A DNA stretch of 64,000 bases, taken from positions 263,091 to 327,090 of the forward strand of contig NZ_JACIDI010000002.1 in assembly GCF_014196225.1 (NCBI RefSeq), read 5' to 3'. The translations under genes and the position numbers were made by a program. Of the stretch, positions 8,249 through 17,898 are shown piece after piece. Below the pieces are notes generated by a model. That model was not told the origin of the DNA. It saw only the letters and a list, made by a program, of their open reading frames with translations, and searched no databases. The stretch's first letter is position 1. Every line of letters starts with the position of its first letter. Source of the DNA: Bacteroides pyogenes. GTDB lineage: Bacteria > Bacteroidota > Bacteroidia > Bacteroidales > Bacteroidaceae.

Positions 8249-8949
8249 GATAAACGACATCTGTCCAATCCGGCATATAACAGGCTGATTCTGGGGACCG
8301 ATTGCAGATGAGCAACGCGCTGAAGAACTTATCCTCCGGCTGGTTCATGCCTCATGCCGGTCTTCCCGGTTCGAGACTCAAAGCCGGATATGCCGTGTCC
8401 GCCTCGTTCACTTTCAGCAACCGGCAAGTATCAAAGAGCGGAAAGAATCACCGAACGACGGCCAACTTCGCTCTTGCGAATGTTGCTTTTCTCATAGCCG
8501 CGAATAAAACAAAGGAACGTGCTACAAGAAGAAGAAAGCGCATAAACTGGACCGCCTTTTGCCGGATAGATCGTATCACCAGATTAGGAACATTTGCTTA
8601 ATAATGAAAACGATTATCGCAAAAATACTTGAGTTGAAAAGCTGCATAGAGCCAATTCTGTACGTTTTTTGCAGTAATTGGAACAAAAACGCAAGGTTTC
8701 TCCGTTTTCTTTTGCTATTTTTGCACCGTGTGCGTAAACGAAGAACTTCTTACAAAGAATTTATTCAGAAAAGATAAAGCACCTTTATTGAGGGAATAGG
8801 TGGTGAGAATTTCGATTGCGAACGACAGGAGTTCTCCCCTATCATGGATTTAAAATAACAATTTATAAACTCAACCGTGCCTGCCGTGCCATCTTGCATC
8901 GTCTACTACCGATGCCCGGCACATCGGCACATTAAAAAAATTCAATCTT
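8249..8949. other. Gene-poor stretch upstream of the KduD gene
   Basis: Open frames of 72 and 99 codons occur here, but they lack family features, signal peptides and plausible ribosome sites, and I do not support them. The one signal I see is a -7-like box at 8716-8723. Confidence 0.5.
8716..8723 (+). promoter_or_regulatory. Candidate -7 box (TATTTTTG)
   Basis: Fits TAnnTTTG and is the best promoter candidate for the dehydrogenase gene, though the implied leader is long at about 225 bases. No clear -33 element is present. Confidence 0.35.
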
Positions 8950-9744
8950 ATGGTAAACTTTTCATTGGAAGGCAAAGTAGCGCTGGTGACGGGCGCTTCT
9001 TACGGAATCGGTTTTGCTATCGCGAGTGCTTACGCGAAAGCCGGCGCCAAAATCGTGTTCAACGATATCAAACAAGAGTTGGTAGATAAAGGTATGGCTG
9101 CCTACAAAGCCGAAGGAATCGACGCAAAAGGATATGTGTGCGACGTGACGAACGAAGAGCAGGTGAACGCTATGGTGGGCCGCATTGAGAAAGAAGTTGG
9201 CACAATCGATATTCTGGTGAACAATGCCGGCATCATCAAACGTGTTCCGATGCACGAAATGAGCGCGGCAGAGTTCCGTCAGGTGATCGACGTCGATCTG
9301 AACGCACCGTTTATCGTTGCCAAAGCGGTCATCCCTTCGATGATGAAGAAAGGACACGGCAAAATCATCAATATCTGCTCGATGATGAGCGAGCTGGGAC
9401 GCGAGACGGTTTCTGCTTACGCAGCAGCCAAAGGCGGATTGAAGATGCTGACCCGCAACATTGCTTCGGAGTACGGCGAATACAACATCCAATGCAACGG
9501 CATCGGCCCGGGTTACATCGCTACTCCGCAAACTGCGCCGTTGCGCGAGATCCAGCCCGACGGTTCGCGCCATCCGTTCGACCAGTTCATCATTGCCAAA
9601 ACTCCGGCTGCCCGTTGGGGAACTCCGGAAGACCTGGCAGGTCCTGCGGTATTCCTCGCTTCCGAAGCCTCCGACTTCGTAAACGGACATGTGCTTTACG
9701 TGGACGGCGGAATTCTGGCTTACATCGGCAAACAGCCGAAATAA
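8950..9744 (+). CDS. Short-chain dehydrogenase, KduD / gluconate 5-dehydrogenase type
   Basis: NAD(P)-dependent oxidoreductase of 264 residues acting in the cytoplasm, probably on 2-dehydro-3-deoxy-D-gluconate or a 5-keto sugar acid from uronic-acid breakdown. SDR features are complete: TGASYGIGFAIA (nucleotide-binding Gly motif, residues about 15-26), NNAG at about 92-95, and the catalytic Ser-Tyr-Lys set with Y-A-A-A-K. The C-terminal YVDGGILAYIG is typical of the KduD/Ga5DH group. The next gene is a DUF4861 lipoprotein, a pairing that suggests use of pectin- or glycosaminoglycan-derived uronic acids. No kduI partner lies here. KduD and gluconate 5-dehydrogenase cannot be separated by eye. 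Confidence 0.85.
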   Translation: MVNFSLEGKVALVTGASYGIGFAIASAYAKAGAKIVFNDIKQELVDKGMAAYKAEGIDAKGYVCDVTNEEQVNAMVGRIEKEVGTIDILVNNAGIIKRVPMHEMSAAEFRQVIDVDLNAPFIVAKAVIPSMMKKGHGKIINICSMMSELGRETVSAYAAAKGGLKMLTRNIASEYGEYNIQCNGIGPGYIATPQTAPLREIQPDGSRHPFDQFIIAKTPAARWGTPEDLAGPAVFLASEASDFVNGHVLYVDGGILAYIGKQPK

Positions 9745-9780
9745 ACGCCATCTTCCGGCAAATGAAGAGAAAGGCTGAGG

Positions 9781-9934
9781 CTCTCGGCCCTTCTCTCCTG
9801 CCTGTCCGATATCGCTCTTTCTCTATGCGGAGAAAAACATGTCAACCAAACGCAAGAGGGTTCACATATAAAATATAGCCTTTTGGCTCTTTGGAGAAAA
9901 GCCCTAAGAAGCTCTCGGCCCCTCTCCTGCCCGC
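9781..9934. repeat. Direct repeat pair in the dehydrogenase-DUF4861 gap
   Basis: CTCTCGGCCC...CTCTCCTGCC begins at 9781 and again at 9912, 131 bp apart (about six times 22). Both copies follow a run reading GGAGAAA or GAGAGAAA. The rest of 9745-10241 shows no gene I can support; a 137-codon frame on the minus strand looks like chance. Confidence 0.6.
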
Positions 9935-10241
9935 CCCCGCATCATCTGTTTGCAGCAGAGGCGGAAGCGCTTTGCCGGATGGCCTCGTGCTTTTCCTCAT
10001 CGCCGGCATGAATAAAGGAGGGATTCTGTGGTGAGGGCATGACAACGCGGACGTTTCAGAAAGTACCGGAATGAAAATGGCTATACGGAGCCGTTCGGTT
10101 GGCATGTTGTGCTCCCCTTGATAGAAACCGGTGGAGACGAAAACGCGAGACACGGGTCGTATCGGAGTTTCTATCATTGCTCTACAGGCCTTGGTCGGAG
10201 ACACAACTGAATATACGGGGTGATATTGTGGCAGATTATTC

Positions 10242-10272
10242 TTGCTGCTTATCACCCTTTTTGTTATGTTTG
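10242..10272 (+). promoter_or_regulatory. Promoter upstream of the DUF4861 gene
   Basis: TTG at 10242-10244, 20 bases, then TATGTTTG at 10265-10272 fit the Bacteroides -33/-7 layout. The implied leader is about 170 bases, long enough to carry regulation. Confidence 0.5.
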
Positions 10273-10452
10273 CATGTGATGCGGGATATCGTTTTGCCGC
10301 GGCCTCATCGTTATGATGCCGTCAGCATTCATGAGTGCAGGTAAACCGTTTGCGGGAGATGGAATATGAATAATAAAATTCTTCGGAACCAGAAACAGCG
10401 CCATCGATTCTCGATGCTCTGAATTCTTGTCCGACGTAACACCCGATGAATA

Positions 10453-11694
10453 ATGAAAAAGACTCTTTTATTGTTTGCCGTCGCTTGGCTATGTTATTCT
10501 TGCGCCGGCGGTAACCGTACGATGACTGTCACCGTTACGAACCCTTTGTCGATAGAACGTGCCGGCGAAATGGTGGAAATCTCCATGAATGACGTAACGG
10601 CAAAGTTGCAATTGCCCGATACGGCACAGATCGTAGTGCTCGATGCCAACGGACAACAAGTGCCCTATCAACTGACCTACGACCAGAAGCTGATTTTCGC
10701 TGCTGCCGTAGAAGCGGGCGGTACGGCTTCGTATACCATCCAAGCGGGCGAACCGGCTCCGTTTGACGTTCTTGCATGCGGGCGCCAGTATCCCGAGCGA
10801 ATGGATGATGTGGCGTGGGAGAACGATCTGGTGGCTTTCCGCGCTTATGGGCCTGCCCTGCAGGAAAAGGGCGAACGGGCATTCGGCTACGATGTGTTCA
10901 CCAAATACAACACCACGCAGCCTGTGGTAGAGGCCCGCTATGCGGAGGAGCTGAATGCGGAAAAGCGCGCGAAGATTGCAGAACTGAAGAAGACCGACCC
11001 CGAAGCGGCTGCCGAAATGCAACGGGCTATTTCGTATCATGTAGACCATGGCAACGGGATGGACTGCTACGCCGTAGGTCCTACGTTGGGCGGCGGTGCT
11101 TCGGCGTTGATGGAAGGAGATACAATCATCTATCCCTACTGCTACCGTACACATGAGATTCTGGATAACGGGCCGTTGCGCTTCACGGTGAAGCTCGAGT
11201 TTACTCCGCTTGTGGTGCGCGGCGATTCGAACGTGATAGAGACACGCCTCATTTCGCTCGACGCAGGCTCTTACCTCAACAGAACCGTGATCACATATAC
11301 CAATCTGAAAGAAACCATGCCTGTGGCCACGGGAATCGTTCTACACGAGCCTGACGGTGTGGTGAAGACCGATGCGGCAGGCGGTTATATCACCTATGTA
11401 GATCCTACCACCAACCCCGGCGGCGATAACGGTAAGATGTTCATGGGAGCTGCGTTCCCCGCAGAAGTAAAAGAGGCGAAAACAGTTCTCTTCCCCGAAC
11501 AGGAGAAGAAAGAGTTGCGCGGCGGCGCCGATGGACATGTATTGGCAATCAGCGATTATCAGCCGGGCAGTGAATACGTGTATTACTGGGGATCCGCATG
11601 GGACAAGGCTGCCATAAAAAGTGTCGATGCGTGGAACCGATATATGGCGGAGTATGTACAGAAGCTGCGTTCGCCGCTTGTTGTAAGCTATTGA
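10453..11694 (+). CDS. DUF4861 family lipoprotein
   Basis: 413 residues. The start MKKTLLLFAVAWLCYSCAGG is a lipoprotein-type signal with Cys17 as the likely acylation site, so the protein is probably in the outer membrane or periplasm. The body resembles the DUF4861 family: a beta-sandwich-like N-terminal part opening VTVTNPLSIERAGE, then FRAYGPALQEKGERAFGYDVFTK, HVDHGNGMDCYAVGPTLGGG and a C-terminal YWGSAWDKAAI. I know of no firmly established activity for this family. Proximity to a KduD-type enzyme suggests a role on uronic-acid-containing sugars, which is inference. It converges with a deacetylase gene, with three bases between stops. Confidence 0.75.
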   Translation: MKKTLLLFAVAWLCYSCAGGNRTMTVTVTNPLSIERAGEMVEISMNDVTAKLQLPDTAQIVVLDANGQQVPYQLTYDQKLIFAAAVEAGGTASYTIQAGEPAPFDVLACGRQYPERMDDVAWENDLVAFRAYGPALQEKGERAFGYDVFTKYNTTQPVVEARYAEELNAEKRAKIAELKKTDPEAAAEMQRAISYHVDHGNGMDCYAVGPTLGGGASALMEGDTIIYPYCYRTHEILDNGPLRFTVKLEFTPLVVRGDSNVIETRLISLDAGSYLNRTVITYTNLKETMPVATGIVLHEPDGVVKTDAAGGYITYVDPTTNPGGDNGKMFMGAAFPAEVKEAKTVLFPEQEKKELRGGADGHVLAISDYQPGSEYVYYWGSAWDKAAIKSVDAWNRYMAEYVQKLRSPLVVSY

Positions 11695-11697
11695 TTG

Positions 11698-12315
11698 CTA
11701 ATCGAACACTTTAAATGCGTACCCTTCTTCTTTCAGAAAATCAATAGAACGGGGAAGGGCGTATTTCAGGTTTCCGTTGTTCCATGACTTTAGAGAGTCA
11801 TGAAAAGTAATGATGGAGCCGTTCCGCGCATAGCGTTTCACATTCTCCAAGACTTGTTCGGGGCGCACCCGTTTACTATAGTCGCGCGTCACCAGGTCCC
11901 ACATGATAATCCGGTAGTGATGCCGCAAAGTATAATACTGCCGGAACCCCATGTGTCCGTGTGGCGGGCGGAACAGGTCGGAGTGAATCACCTTGTCCAC
12001 TTGCTTGGCGTTGGCCAGATAGTCGGGGTTTGAGTAATTGAATCCGCGGATATGATTGTACGTGTGGTTACCGATACGGTGCCCATGCTCCACTACCATC
12101 CGATATTCCTCCGGATGCTTGCGGATATTGTCGCCCACCATGAAGAAGGTGGCCTTTATGCCGTGCTTTTCCAGTAAGTCAACTACCCAAGGAGTCACTT
12201 CCGGAATCGGACCGTCGTCAAAAGTCAGGTAGACGGCCCGTTCGTTCGGATCCATCCGGAAAATGGCCTGTGGATATAAAGCCCGGAAAAGACAAGGGGG
12301 TTGTTCTATAAACAT
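11698..12315 (-). CDS. Polysaccharide deacetylase (NodB homology domain)
   Basis: 205 residues, almost entirely one carbohydrate-esterase-4 domain. Motif 1 is TFDDGP at residues 31-36 (catalytic base and metal Asp), motif 2 is HTYNH at 84-88 (two metal His) and motif 3 is RPPHG. A late His motif is ITFHDS. The family removes N-acetyl or O-acetyl groups from sugar polymers using a divalent metal. I see no signal peptide or membrane anchor, unusual for an enzyme of cell-wall or capsule sugars, so either it acts inside on precursors or it has a non-classical route. It is the last gene after GT117, 49 bases downstream, and may be cotranscribed with it. Confidence 0.9.
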   Translation of the reverse strand: MFIEQPPCLFRALYPQAIFRMDPNERAVYLTFDDGPIPEVTPWVVDLLEKHGIKATFFMVGDNIRKHPEEYRMVVEHGHRIGNHTYNHIRGFNYSNPDYLANAKQVDKVIHSDLFRPPHGHMGFRQYYTLRHHYRIIMWDLVTRDYSKRVRPEQVLENVKRYARNGSIITFHDSLKSWNNGNLKYALPRSIDFLKEEGYAFKVFD

Positions 12316-12364
12316 TTAATCTCAGCGTTGAATGTTTTTTTCTTCAGGGTCGAGAAGCTAACCG

Positions 12365-15300
12365 TTAGTTCCCCATTCTTTTTACGTATTCTTTGTACAA
12401 CGTATCGAATTGCACCGAATAATGCTTAGCCAATTCCTGCGAGTCGTATTTCTGCAACAGACGGATGTAAGCGTCGAGAAGACTCGCGTTATATACGAAG
12501 TTCTCACCCGCAATAGCAAGCTGAGCGTCACTCATGCTCAAATACCATATCATGTATTCCAAAGACTTGTTAGCCAGTTCATCCATTATCTTGTCGGCTT
12601 TTTCTTTCTGTCCCAGCTGATAGTAAGCTTCCGCCATTTGGAAAGCGCCGTTCGCCCAATCGTACGGAACGTTGTATGCCGGAATCTTTTTCTCCGCATA
12701 GTCGAGAGCCTTAAGAGCTTTCTCTTTTTCTCCTTCTTTCACCAATTGGCTGACTAATTGGGAGAAAATACGGCGATGCGTGTAGCACATGCGCATCAGA
12801 TTTTCGTCGATATATATTCCGGGCTTGTCGATACCTCCGAACTTGAACTTGTTCATCAGGTTGTCGTACATCTTTTCGCTGTCTATCTTTACCCCCAGTT
12901 TATCCGTATCGAACGGAGTAAAACGATAGGCCAACCCCTCCTGAATGAAGTGTTTGTTCATACCCAGCTGATTGTCGACTCCCACCGTGATAGCCATGTA
13001 GATGGGGCGTTCCCAATTCGCGTTGGCAAGCATTTCGAGCATCATCAGCTCGCTTTTGTAGAGCGCGCGCTTGGGTTTCCCGTTCGAATCCTTCAGGCTG
13101 ATCGTCATATAGTCGGGGATAGAATCGCCCAATGCGGCCGGTATCTTCATACCCGAACGGCGAACAGCTTCTTTGTCTATCTTTACTACGATGCTGTCTG
13201 TCGGAATCACCCGAAGTCCTTCTTTGTCAGAACGTACCCAGTATTTGAGGATATTCTTCAGTTCGTAAGGATTTTCTCCAAACTGATTCTTCAGTTCGTT
13301 CATCGCTTCCGGATTTCCTCCTTTGAGGGCATTCTCGGCTTGCGCATACATTTCGTCGATATGTTTTCTTACTTCCGGACGAATCGGGATGTATTCGTTC
13401 TGTCCCTCCACATATTCCGTTCGCTCCCAAGTGATGGGGAGCGAAGGAGAGTCGTAGGCCGGGCGTTTCATCTGATCGATGTACCAGTCTGTTTGCAAAT
13501 AGCTCAGGTTGCAAGTACGAGCGTCGGTACGGAAACCTTCCACTTCCTGATTGTACCACAACGGGAAAGTATCGTTATCGCCATTGGTATAGATAATCGG
13601 ATTGCCCTTTTCCTGAAGCGTCATCAGATAGTTCTGTCCGAAATCTCGTGCTACATAACGTCCGCTACGGTCATGGTCGTCCCATGTCTGGCCCGCCATC
13701 TGTATAGGAACCAGCAGGCAAAGCAACGAAACGAGACCCGCTACTGCCGGAGTGGGGTTGAACGGAATGTAAACCTCGTACAACGAGGCAAGTTTGTCCT
13801 CCAATTCCTCTTCTTCCTCTTTGGTGATGAATGTCGCCCTTTTCGCCTCCAGCGTCTTTCTTATCTTTTCGGCTTCTTCTTCCGTTGCTCCGTCGATCAA
13901 CCTTTTCTGAGGCTTCAACCGCGAGCACCACTGTATCAGTCCCGCTACTCCCATACCTATCCAAATGGAGAAGGCATAGAACGAGCCGGCATACGCATAG
14001 TCGCGTTCACGCGGCTGTGCCGGAGTCTGGTTGAGGTAGAGCACGATGGCGATACCCGTCATGAAGAACAGGAAGAATACTACCCAGAACTGCTGGATAC
14101 CTCGCTGGCTGCGGTAAGCCTGCCAGAACAGGCCGATGAGTCCGAGCAATAACGGGAGGCAATAGAATACGTTACGCCCCTTGTTCTCTTTCAGCTCTTT
14201 CGGCAGCAGCTCCTGATCGCCTACCAGCATCTTGTCGATGAACGAAATGCCGGTGATCCAATTGCCATGCTCTATCTCTCCGCTACCCTGAATGTCGTTC
14301 TGTCTTCCGGCAAAGTTCCACATGAAGTAGCGCCAATACATGAAATTCAGCTGGTAGGTGAAGAAGAACTTGATGTTTTCCCATTGCGTGGGTATGTTCA
14401 CCATAATGTTCCGTCCGCATTCGTCGTAGGCGACGTCTTTTCCTTTGATGTCCACCCATTGCTTGTAGAGTGCGGCATGCGAGGAACTGTACATACGTGG
14501 GAAGAGCATATTCTGCGCGTATTGGTACTCTACCCGTCCGGTGAGTTCCATGTACGAGTCCTTCTCGTCGGGTGAAGTTTTCTCCTTACGGATGTATTTC
14601 GATGCTTTCTCGGTTTGGCGGGGTACGCAATATCCGTCTTTTACGTCGAGCGCCACCTTCGAAGAAAAGGCAGGGCCATAAAATAGCGGGCGGGTTCCGT
14701 ACTGTTCGCGTCCGAGGTATTCTCCCAGCGTGAAGATATCTTCCGGAGAGTTCTGGTCCATCGGCGTATTCGCTGTGGAGCGGATCACAATAAGTGCGTA
14801 TGAAGAATAGCCGATCACAATCATCATCGTACAGAGGAGCGCCGTGTTAAGCGTGCGTGCCGATATGCGGACTTTTTCTTTCATCTTCTGCTGCATCTTC
14901 GGAGCCAGATAGAAACCGAGCGCGGCGATGACCAGTATGCCTATGAGGACGCTGCTTGTGCCGTGTCCGTAGAACGGAATACCCAGCAAGGCGATAGTAA
15001 GGACGAAAGAGACCGCCATGCGCGTCTTATTCTTTTCCGTATAGCTTTCGTACACTCCCCAGATAAGGGCGGCTGCAAGCACTATGATGTAGACTACCAC
15101 ACCGGTATTGAAAGGCATGCCCAGTCCGTTGACAAACAGCAGTTCGAACCATCCGCCTACTTTCACAATACCGGGAACGATGCCGTAGAGCACGGCAGCC
15201 ACCAGTACGCCGGAACCGAGCAGGGCGATAAGCGAACCTTTCGCCGTAGCGTTCGGAGTTTTTTTATAGTAATACACCAGCACGATGGCAGGCAGACAGA

Positions 15301-15886
15301 GCAGGTTCAGCAGGTGTACGCCGATACTCAAGCCCGTAAGGTAAGCAATCAGGATAATCCAGCGGTCGCTGTGCGGTTCGTCAGCCACATCTTCCCACTT
15401 CAGGATGAGCCAGAACACGATGGCCGTGAAGAGTGAAGAGAACGCGTAAACCTCAGCCTCCACAGCAGAGAACCAAAATGTATCGCTGAATGTATAGACC
15501 AATGCGCCTACCAGTCCGCTACCCATAATGGTGATAAGCTGTCCGGAAGTGATATGGTTTTCGTCCGTAATCACCAGCTTGCGGACAAGGTGAGTGATGC
15601 TCCAGAAAAGAAAAAGGATACAGGCGGCACTCATCAGCGCGCTCATATAGTTCACCATCTTCGCCACAGTCGTCACATCCGAAGCGAACTGAGAGAACAG
15701 ATTCGCCACCAGCATGAAGAACGGTGCTCCGGGCGGATGACCGACTTCCAGCTTGTATCCGGTAGTAATAAACTCCGGGCAATCCCAGAAACTGGCAGTA
15801 GGTTCTATGGTCAGGCAATAGACGGTTGCCGCAATGATGAAAGTAAGCCAACCCATCAGGTTGTTTACGGTTCTGTACTGTTTCAT
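12365..15886 (-). CDS. DUF2723 / GT117-type membrane glycosyltransferase
   Basis: A 1173-residue polytopic protein. The first 60 percent has many membrane helices, starting with one at about residues 10-28 followed by a loop with FWDCPEF, the acidic motif expected for a GT-C fold enzyme. A hydrophilic loop near residues 390-510 lies between helix groups. The last 450 residues are soluble, ending in helical TPR-like repeats. The family (DUF2723, classed as GT117) is widespread in Bacteroidota and has been linked to protein O-mannosylation, so transfer of a sugar from a lipid-linked donor to exported proteins is the likely role; the exact reaction is inferred. A -7 box lies about 50 bases upstream. 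Confidence 0.85.
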   Translation of the reverse strand: MKQYRTVNNLMGWLTFIIAATVYCLTIEPTASFWDCPEFITTGYKLEVGHPPGAPFFMLVANLFSQFASDVTTVAKMVNYMSALMSAACILFLFWSITHLVRKLVITDENHITSGQLITIMGSGLVGALVYTFSDTFWFSAVEAEVYAFSSLFTAIVFWLILKWEDVADEPHSDRWIILIAYLTGLSIGVHLLNLLCLPAIVLVYYYKKTPNATAKGSLIALLGSGVLVAAVLYGIVPGIVKVGGWFELLFVNGLGMPFNTGVVVYIIVLAAALIWGVYESYTEKNKTRMAVSFVLTIALLGIPFYGHGTSSVLIGILVIAALGFYLAPKMQQKMKEKVRISARTLNTALLCTMMIVIGYSSYALIVIRSTANTPMDQNSPEDIFTLGEYLGREQYGTRPLFYGPAFSSKVALDVKDGYCVPRQTEKASKYIRKEKTSPDEKDSYMELTGRVEYQYAQNMLFPRMYSSSHAALYKQWVDIKGKDVAYDECGRNIMVNIPTQWENIKFFFTYQLNFMYWRYFMWNFAGRQNDIQGSGEIEHGNWITGISFIDKMLVGDQELLPKELKENKGRNVFYCLPLLLGLIGLFWQAYRSQRGIQQFWVVFFLFFMTGIAIVLYLNQTPAQPRERDYAYAGSFYAFSIWIGMGVAGLIQWCSRLKPQKRLIDGATEEEAEKIRKTLEAKRATFITKEEEEELEDKLASLYEVYIPFNPTPAVAGLVSLLCLLVPIQMAGQTWDDHDRSGRYVARDFGQNYLMTLQEKGNPIIYTNGDNDTFPLWYNQEVEGFRTDARTCNLSYLQTDWYIDQMKRPAYDSPSLPITWERTEYVEGQNEYIPIRPEVRKHIDEMYAQAENALKGGNPEAMNELKNQFGENPYELKNILKYWVRSDKEGLRVIPTDSIVVKIDKEAVRRSGMKIPAALGDSIPDYMTISLKDSNGKPKRALYKSELMMLEMLANANWERPIYMAITVGVDNQLGMNKHFIQEGLAYRFTPFDTDKLGVKIDSEKMYDNLMNKFKFGGIDKPGIYIDENLMRMCYTHRRIFSQLVSQLVKEGEKEKALKALDYAEKKIPAYNVPYDWANGAFQMAEAYYQLGQKEKADKIMDELANKSLEYMIWYLSMSDAQLAIAGENFVYNASLLDAYIRLLQKYDSQELAKHYSVQFDTLYKEYVKRMGN

Positions 15887-15935
15887 TGTCAGTATGATTA
15901 TCGTAGTTTATTCGTTAAAAACAGATTATGCGAGG

Positions 15936-15943
15936 CAAAGATA
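15936..15943 (-). promoter_or_regulatory. Candidate -7 box (TATCTTTG) for the GT117 gene
   Basis: Minus-strand match to TAnnTTTG, about 50 bases before the start codon at 15886. The -33 side is only T-rich. Confidence 0.5.
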
Positions 15944-16068
15944 GCGATTTGGGGTATAAAGCGGGTATAAAAGCCCAAGAAAGTAAAAAGTTTTAGCGTT
16001 CTTTTACTTGGGAGAGGCTTTCAGTGCCGATGACTACTCGCCGATTTATGCTTTTTGCTCCGAAATCA

Positions 16069-16098
16069 TTGGGATAGTTAAGAAATTCCATACATTTG
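16069..16098 (+). promoter_or_regulatory. Promoter of the GH27 gene
   Basis: TTG at 16069-16071, 19 bases, then TACATTTG at 16091-16098 give a good Bacteroides promoter. The transcript would begin near 16105, about 50 bases before the ATG. Confidence 0.7.
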
Positions 16099-16155
16099 TG
16101 ATTGATAATCTGATAACCGAAGAGTTGAACTGCGCGTAAAGCACCTTTCGCGCCA

Positions 16156-17835
16156 ATGAACCATAAAAATATGATAAACAAACTGATTGACCATGGAGCA
16201 TGGATGTTGCTCGCAAGTGCTTTGGCGCTATTCTCTCAAACTTCTCCGAATGAATCGCTAACCCAACCTATGCCTACCCCATCCTCCGGAGTCTCTGAGC
16301 AAGAAACAGACCGTTCATTTCTCCCTCCACTTATGGGCTGGAGCTCATGGAATACTTATCGTGTAAATATCAGTGAAGAACTTATTAAGCATCAGGCGGA
16401 TGCTTTGGTTAGGCAAGGATTGAAAGATGTCGGATATATTTACGTCAATATCGACGACGGTTTTTTCGGCGGACGAGACGAGCGGGGACAGATGACATAT
16501 CACAGGGAGCGTTTTCCCAACGGGATGAAAGTTGTATCGGATTATATTCATTCTTTCGGATTGAAAGCCGGAATCTATGCCGAAGCGGGAGACAACACTT
16601 GCGGTTCTATTTATGATGACGACAAAAAGGGAATCGGATCCGGCCTGTATGGTCACGAACAAGCGGATATGAATCTCTTTTTAAAAGATTGGAACTACGA
16701 TTTCATCAAGATAGATTATTGCGGAGCGCTTGAACTGGGACTTGAAGAGGAACAGCGATACCAGACCATTTGCGATGCCATCCGGCAGACCGGGCGTACG
16801 GATGTTTCCATCAACATTTGCAGATGGGCGTTTCCCGGTACTTGGGCAGCGCGTCTGGCGCGTTCTTGGCGTATCAGCCCGGACATTACACCTCATTGGA
16901 ATTCTGTGAAAAACATTATCCATAAGAATTTGTATCTCTCTGCGTATGCGGGAGAAGGTCATTATAATGATATGGATATGTTGGAGATAGGGCGTGGACT
17001 AAAGTTTAATGAGGAAATCGTACACTTTGGTATGTGGTGTATTATGAGCTCGCCTCTGCTCATAGGTTGCGATTTGACTACTATTCCCGAGCCTTCTCTC
17101 CGACTACTGAAGAATCGGGAGCTTATCGCTCTAAATCAGGATGTATTGGGATTGCAGGCGCACGTGGTACAGCACGACGGAGAGAGTTACGTGCTGGTAA
17201 AAGATATCAAGCGGAGGCGCGGGCGGGAAAGGGCTGTAGCGCTTTATAATCCTTCCGATACGGCACACACGTTTGTCGTATCCTTCGAGACTTTGGGCTT
17301 GGGGGGTAAAGCGGCTGTTCGAGATGTGGTGAACTGTAAAGATCTGGGGATATTAGAAGAGAGGATTGAGTATACCGTGGAGCCTCACTGTGTGGCTATC
17401 TGGACTCTTAAAGCCGACAGAAGGGTGGAAACTTCTCTTTACGAGGCTGAACAAGCCTATTTGCCCTGTTATAATGACTTGGGAATGAATCCGAAACAGG
17501 TGCGCTATGCTGTATCTTCCAATTGTTCCGGAGGTATAAAAGTAGCATACTTGGGCGGTCGTCCGGAGAATTATGCCCAATGGAAAGATGTATACAGCGA
17601 TAAAGGCGGGGAATATAAAATGGCTGTAGCCTATTGCGCCGAAAGGGATTGCAGGTTGGAGGTCACTGTCAATGGTAAGAAGCGTGTTGTTAGCGTGAAG
17701 AGTTCCGGCGGTAAAGACCGTGTAGCTTCCATCGTACTGCCGATAGAGCTGAAAGCCGGATACAATGATATTCGTATGGGGAATGCTTACTCTTGGGCAC
17801 CCGATATTGATTGCTTTACGCTGACCAAAGAATAA
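16156..17835 (+). CDS. GH27 alpha-galactosidase with a C-terminal carbohydrate-binding-like domain
   Basis: 559 residues. After a hydrophobic export signal (about residues 14-27) comes a GH27 barrel beginning PPLMGWSSWNTY. The retaining catalytic pair is clear: nucleophile Asp187 in KIDYCG and acid/base Asp243 in RISPDI, 56 residues apart as in known GH27 enzymes. GHYNDMDML is also typical. A beta domain follows the barrel, and the last 130 residues (from about YEAEQA) resemble a CBM35/CBM6-type beta-sandwich. It should release terminal alpha-galactose in the periplasm or at the surface; alpha-N-acetylgalactosamine is a possible alternative. It converges on the GH97 gene and shares a hairpin terminator with it. 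Confidence 0.92.
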   Translation: MNHKNMINKLIDHGAWMLLASALALFSQTSPNESLTQPMPTPSSGVSEQETDRSFLPPLMGWSSWNTYRVNISEELIKHQADALVRQGLKDVGYIYVNIDDGFFGGRDERGQMTYHRERFPNGMKVVSDYIHSFGLKAGIYAEAGDNTCGSIYDDDKKGIGSGLYGHEQADMNLFLKDWNYDFIKIDYCGALELGLEEEQRYQTICDAIRQTGRTDVSINICRWAFPGTWAARLARSWRISPDITPHWNSVKNIIHKNLYLSAYAGEGHYNDMDMLEIGRGLKFNEEIVHFGMWCIMSSPLLIGCDLTTIPEPSLRLLKNRELIALNQDVLGLQAHVVQHDGESYVLVKDIKRRRGRERAVALYNPSDTAHTFVVSFETLGLGGKAAVRDVVNCKDLGILEERIEYTVEPHCVAIWTLKADRRVETSLYEAEQAYLPCYNDLGMNPKQVRYAVSSNCSGGIKVAYLGGRPENYAQWKDVYSDKGGEYKMAVAYCAERDCRLEVTVNGKKRVVSVKSSGGKDRVASIVLPIELKAGYNDIRMGNAYSWAPDIDCFTLTKE

Positions 17836-17868
17836 ACGTTTAGTCCTGTGTGTTTTGCGTAGAACTAT

Positions 17869-17898
17869 TCACACCGCTTGCTGTTCAAAGCGGTGTGA
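17869..17898. terminator. Hairpin shared by convergent GH27 and GH97 genes
   Basis: TCACACCGCTT at 17869-17879 pairs perfectly with 17888-17898. The GH97 stop codon (17885-17887) lies in the loop, so the last GH97 codons are part of the stem. Confidence 0.8.

Noticed and set aside
8302..8777. Open frames of 99 and 72 codons before the KduD gene
   Set aside because: No signal, domain or plausible ribosome site; basic, low-information sequence.
9842..10255. A 137-codon minus-strand frame in the gap before the DUF4861 gene
   Set aside because: No family features or ribosome site; it covers a direct repeat.
12758..14152. A 464-codon plus-strand frame opposite the GT117 gene
   Set aside because: Antisense shadow; the GT117 product has clear membrane and soluble domains in its own frame.
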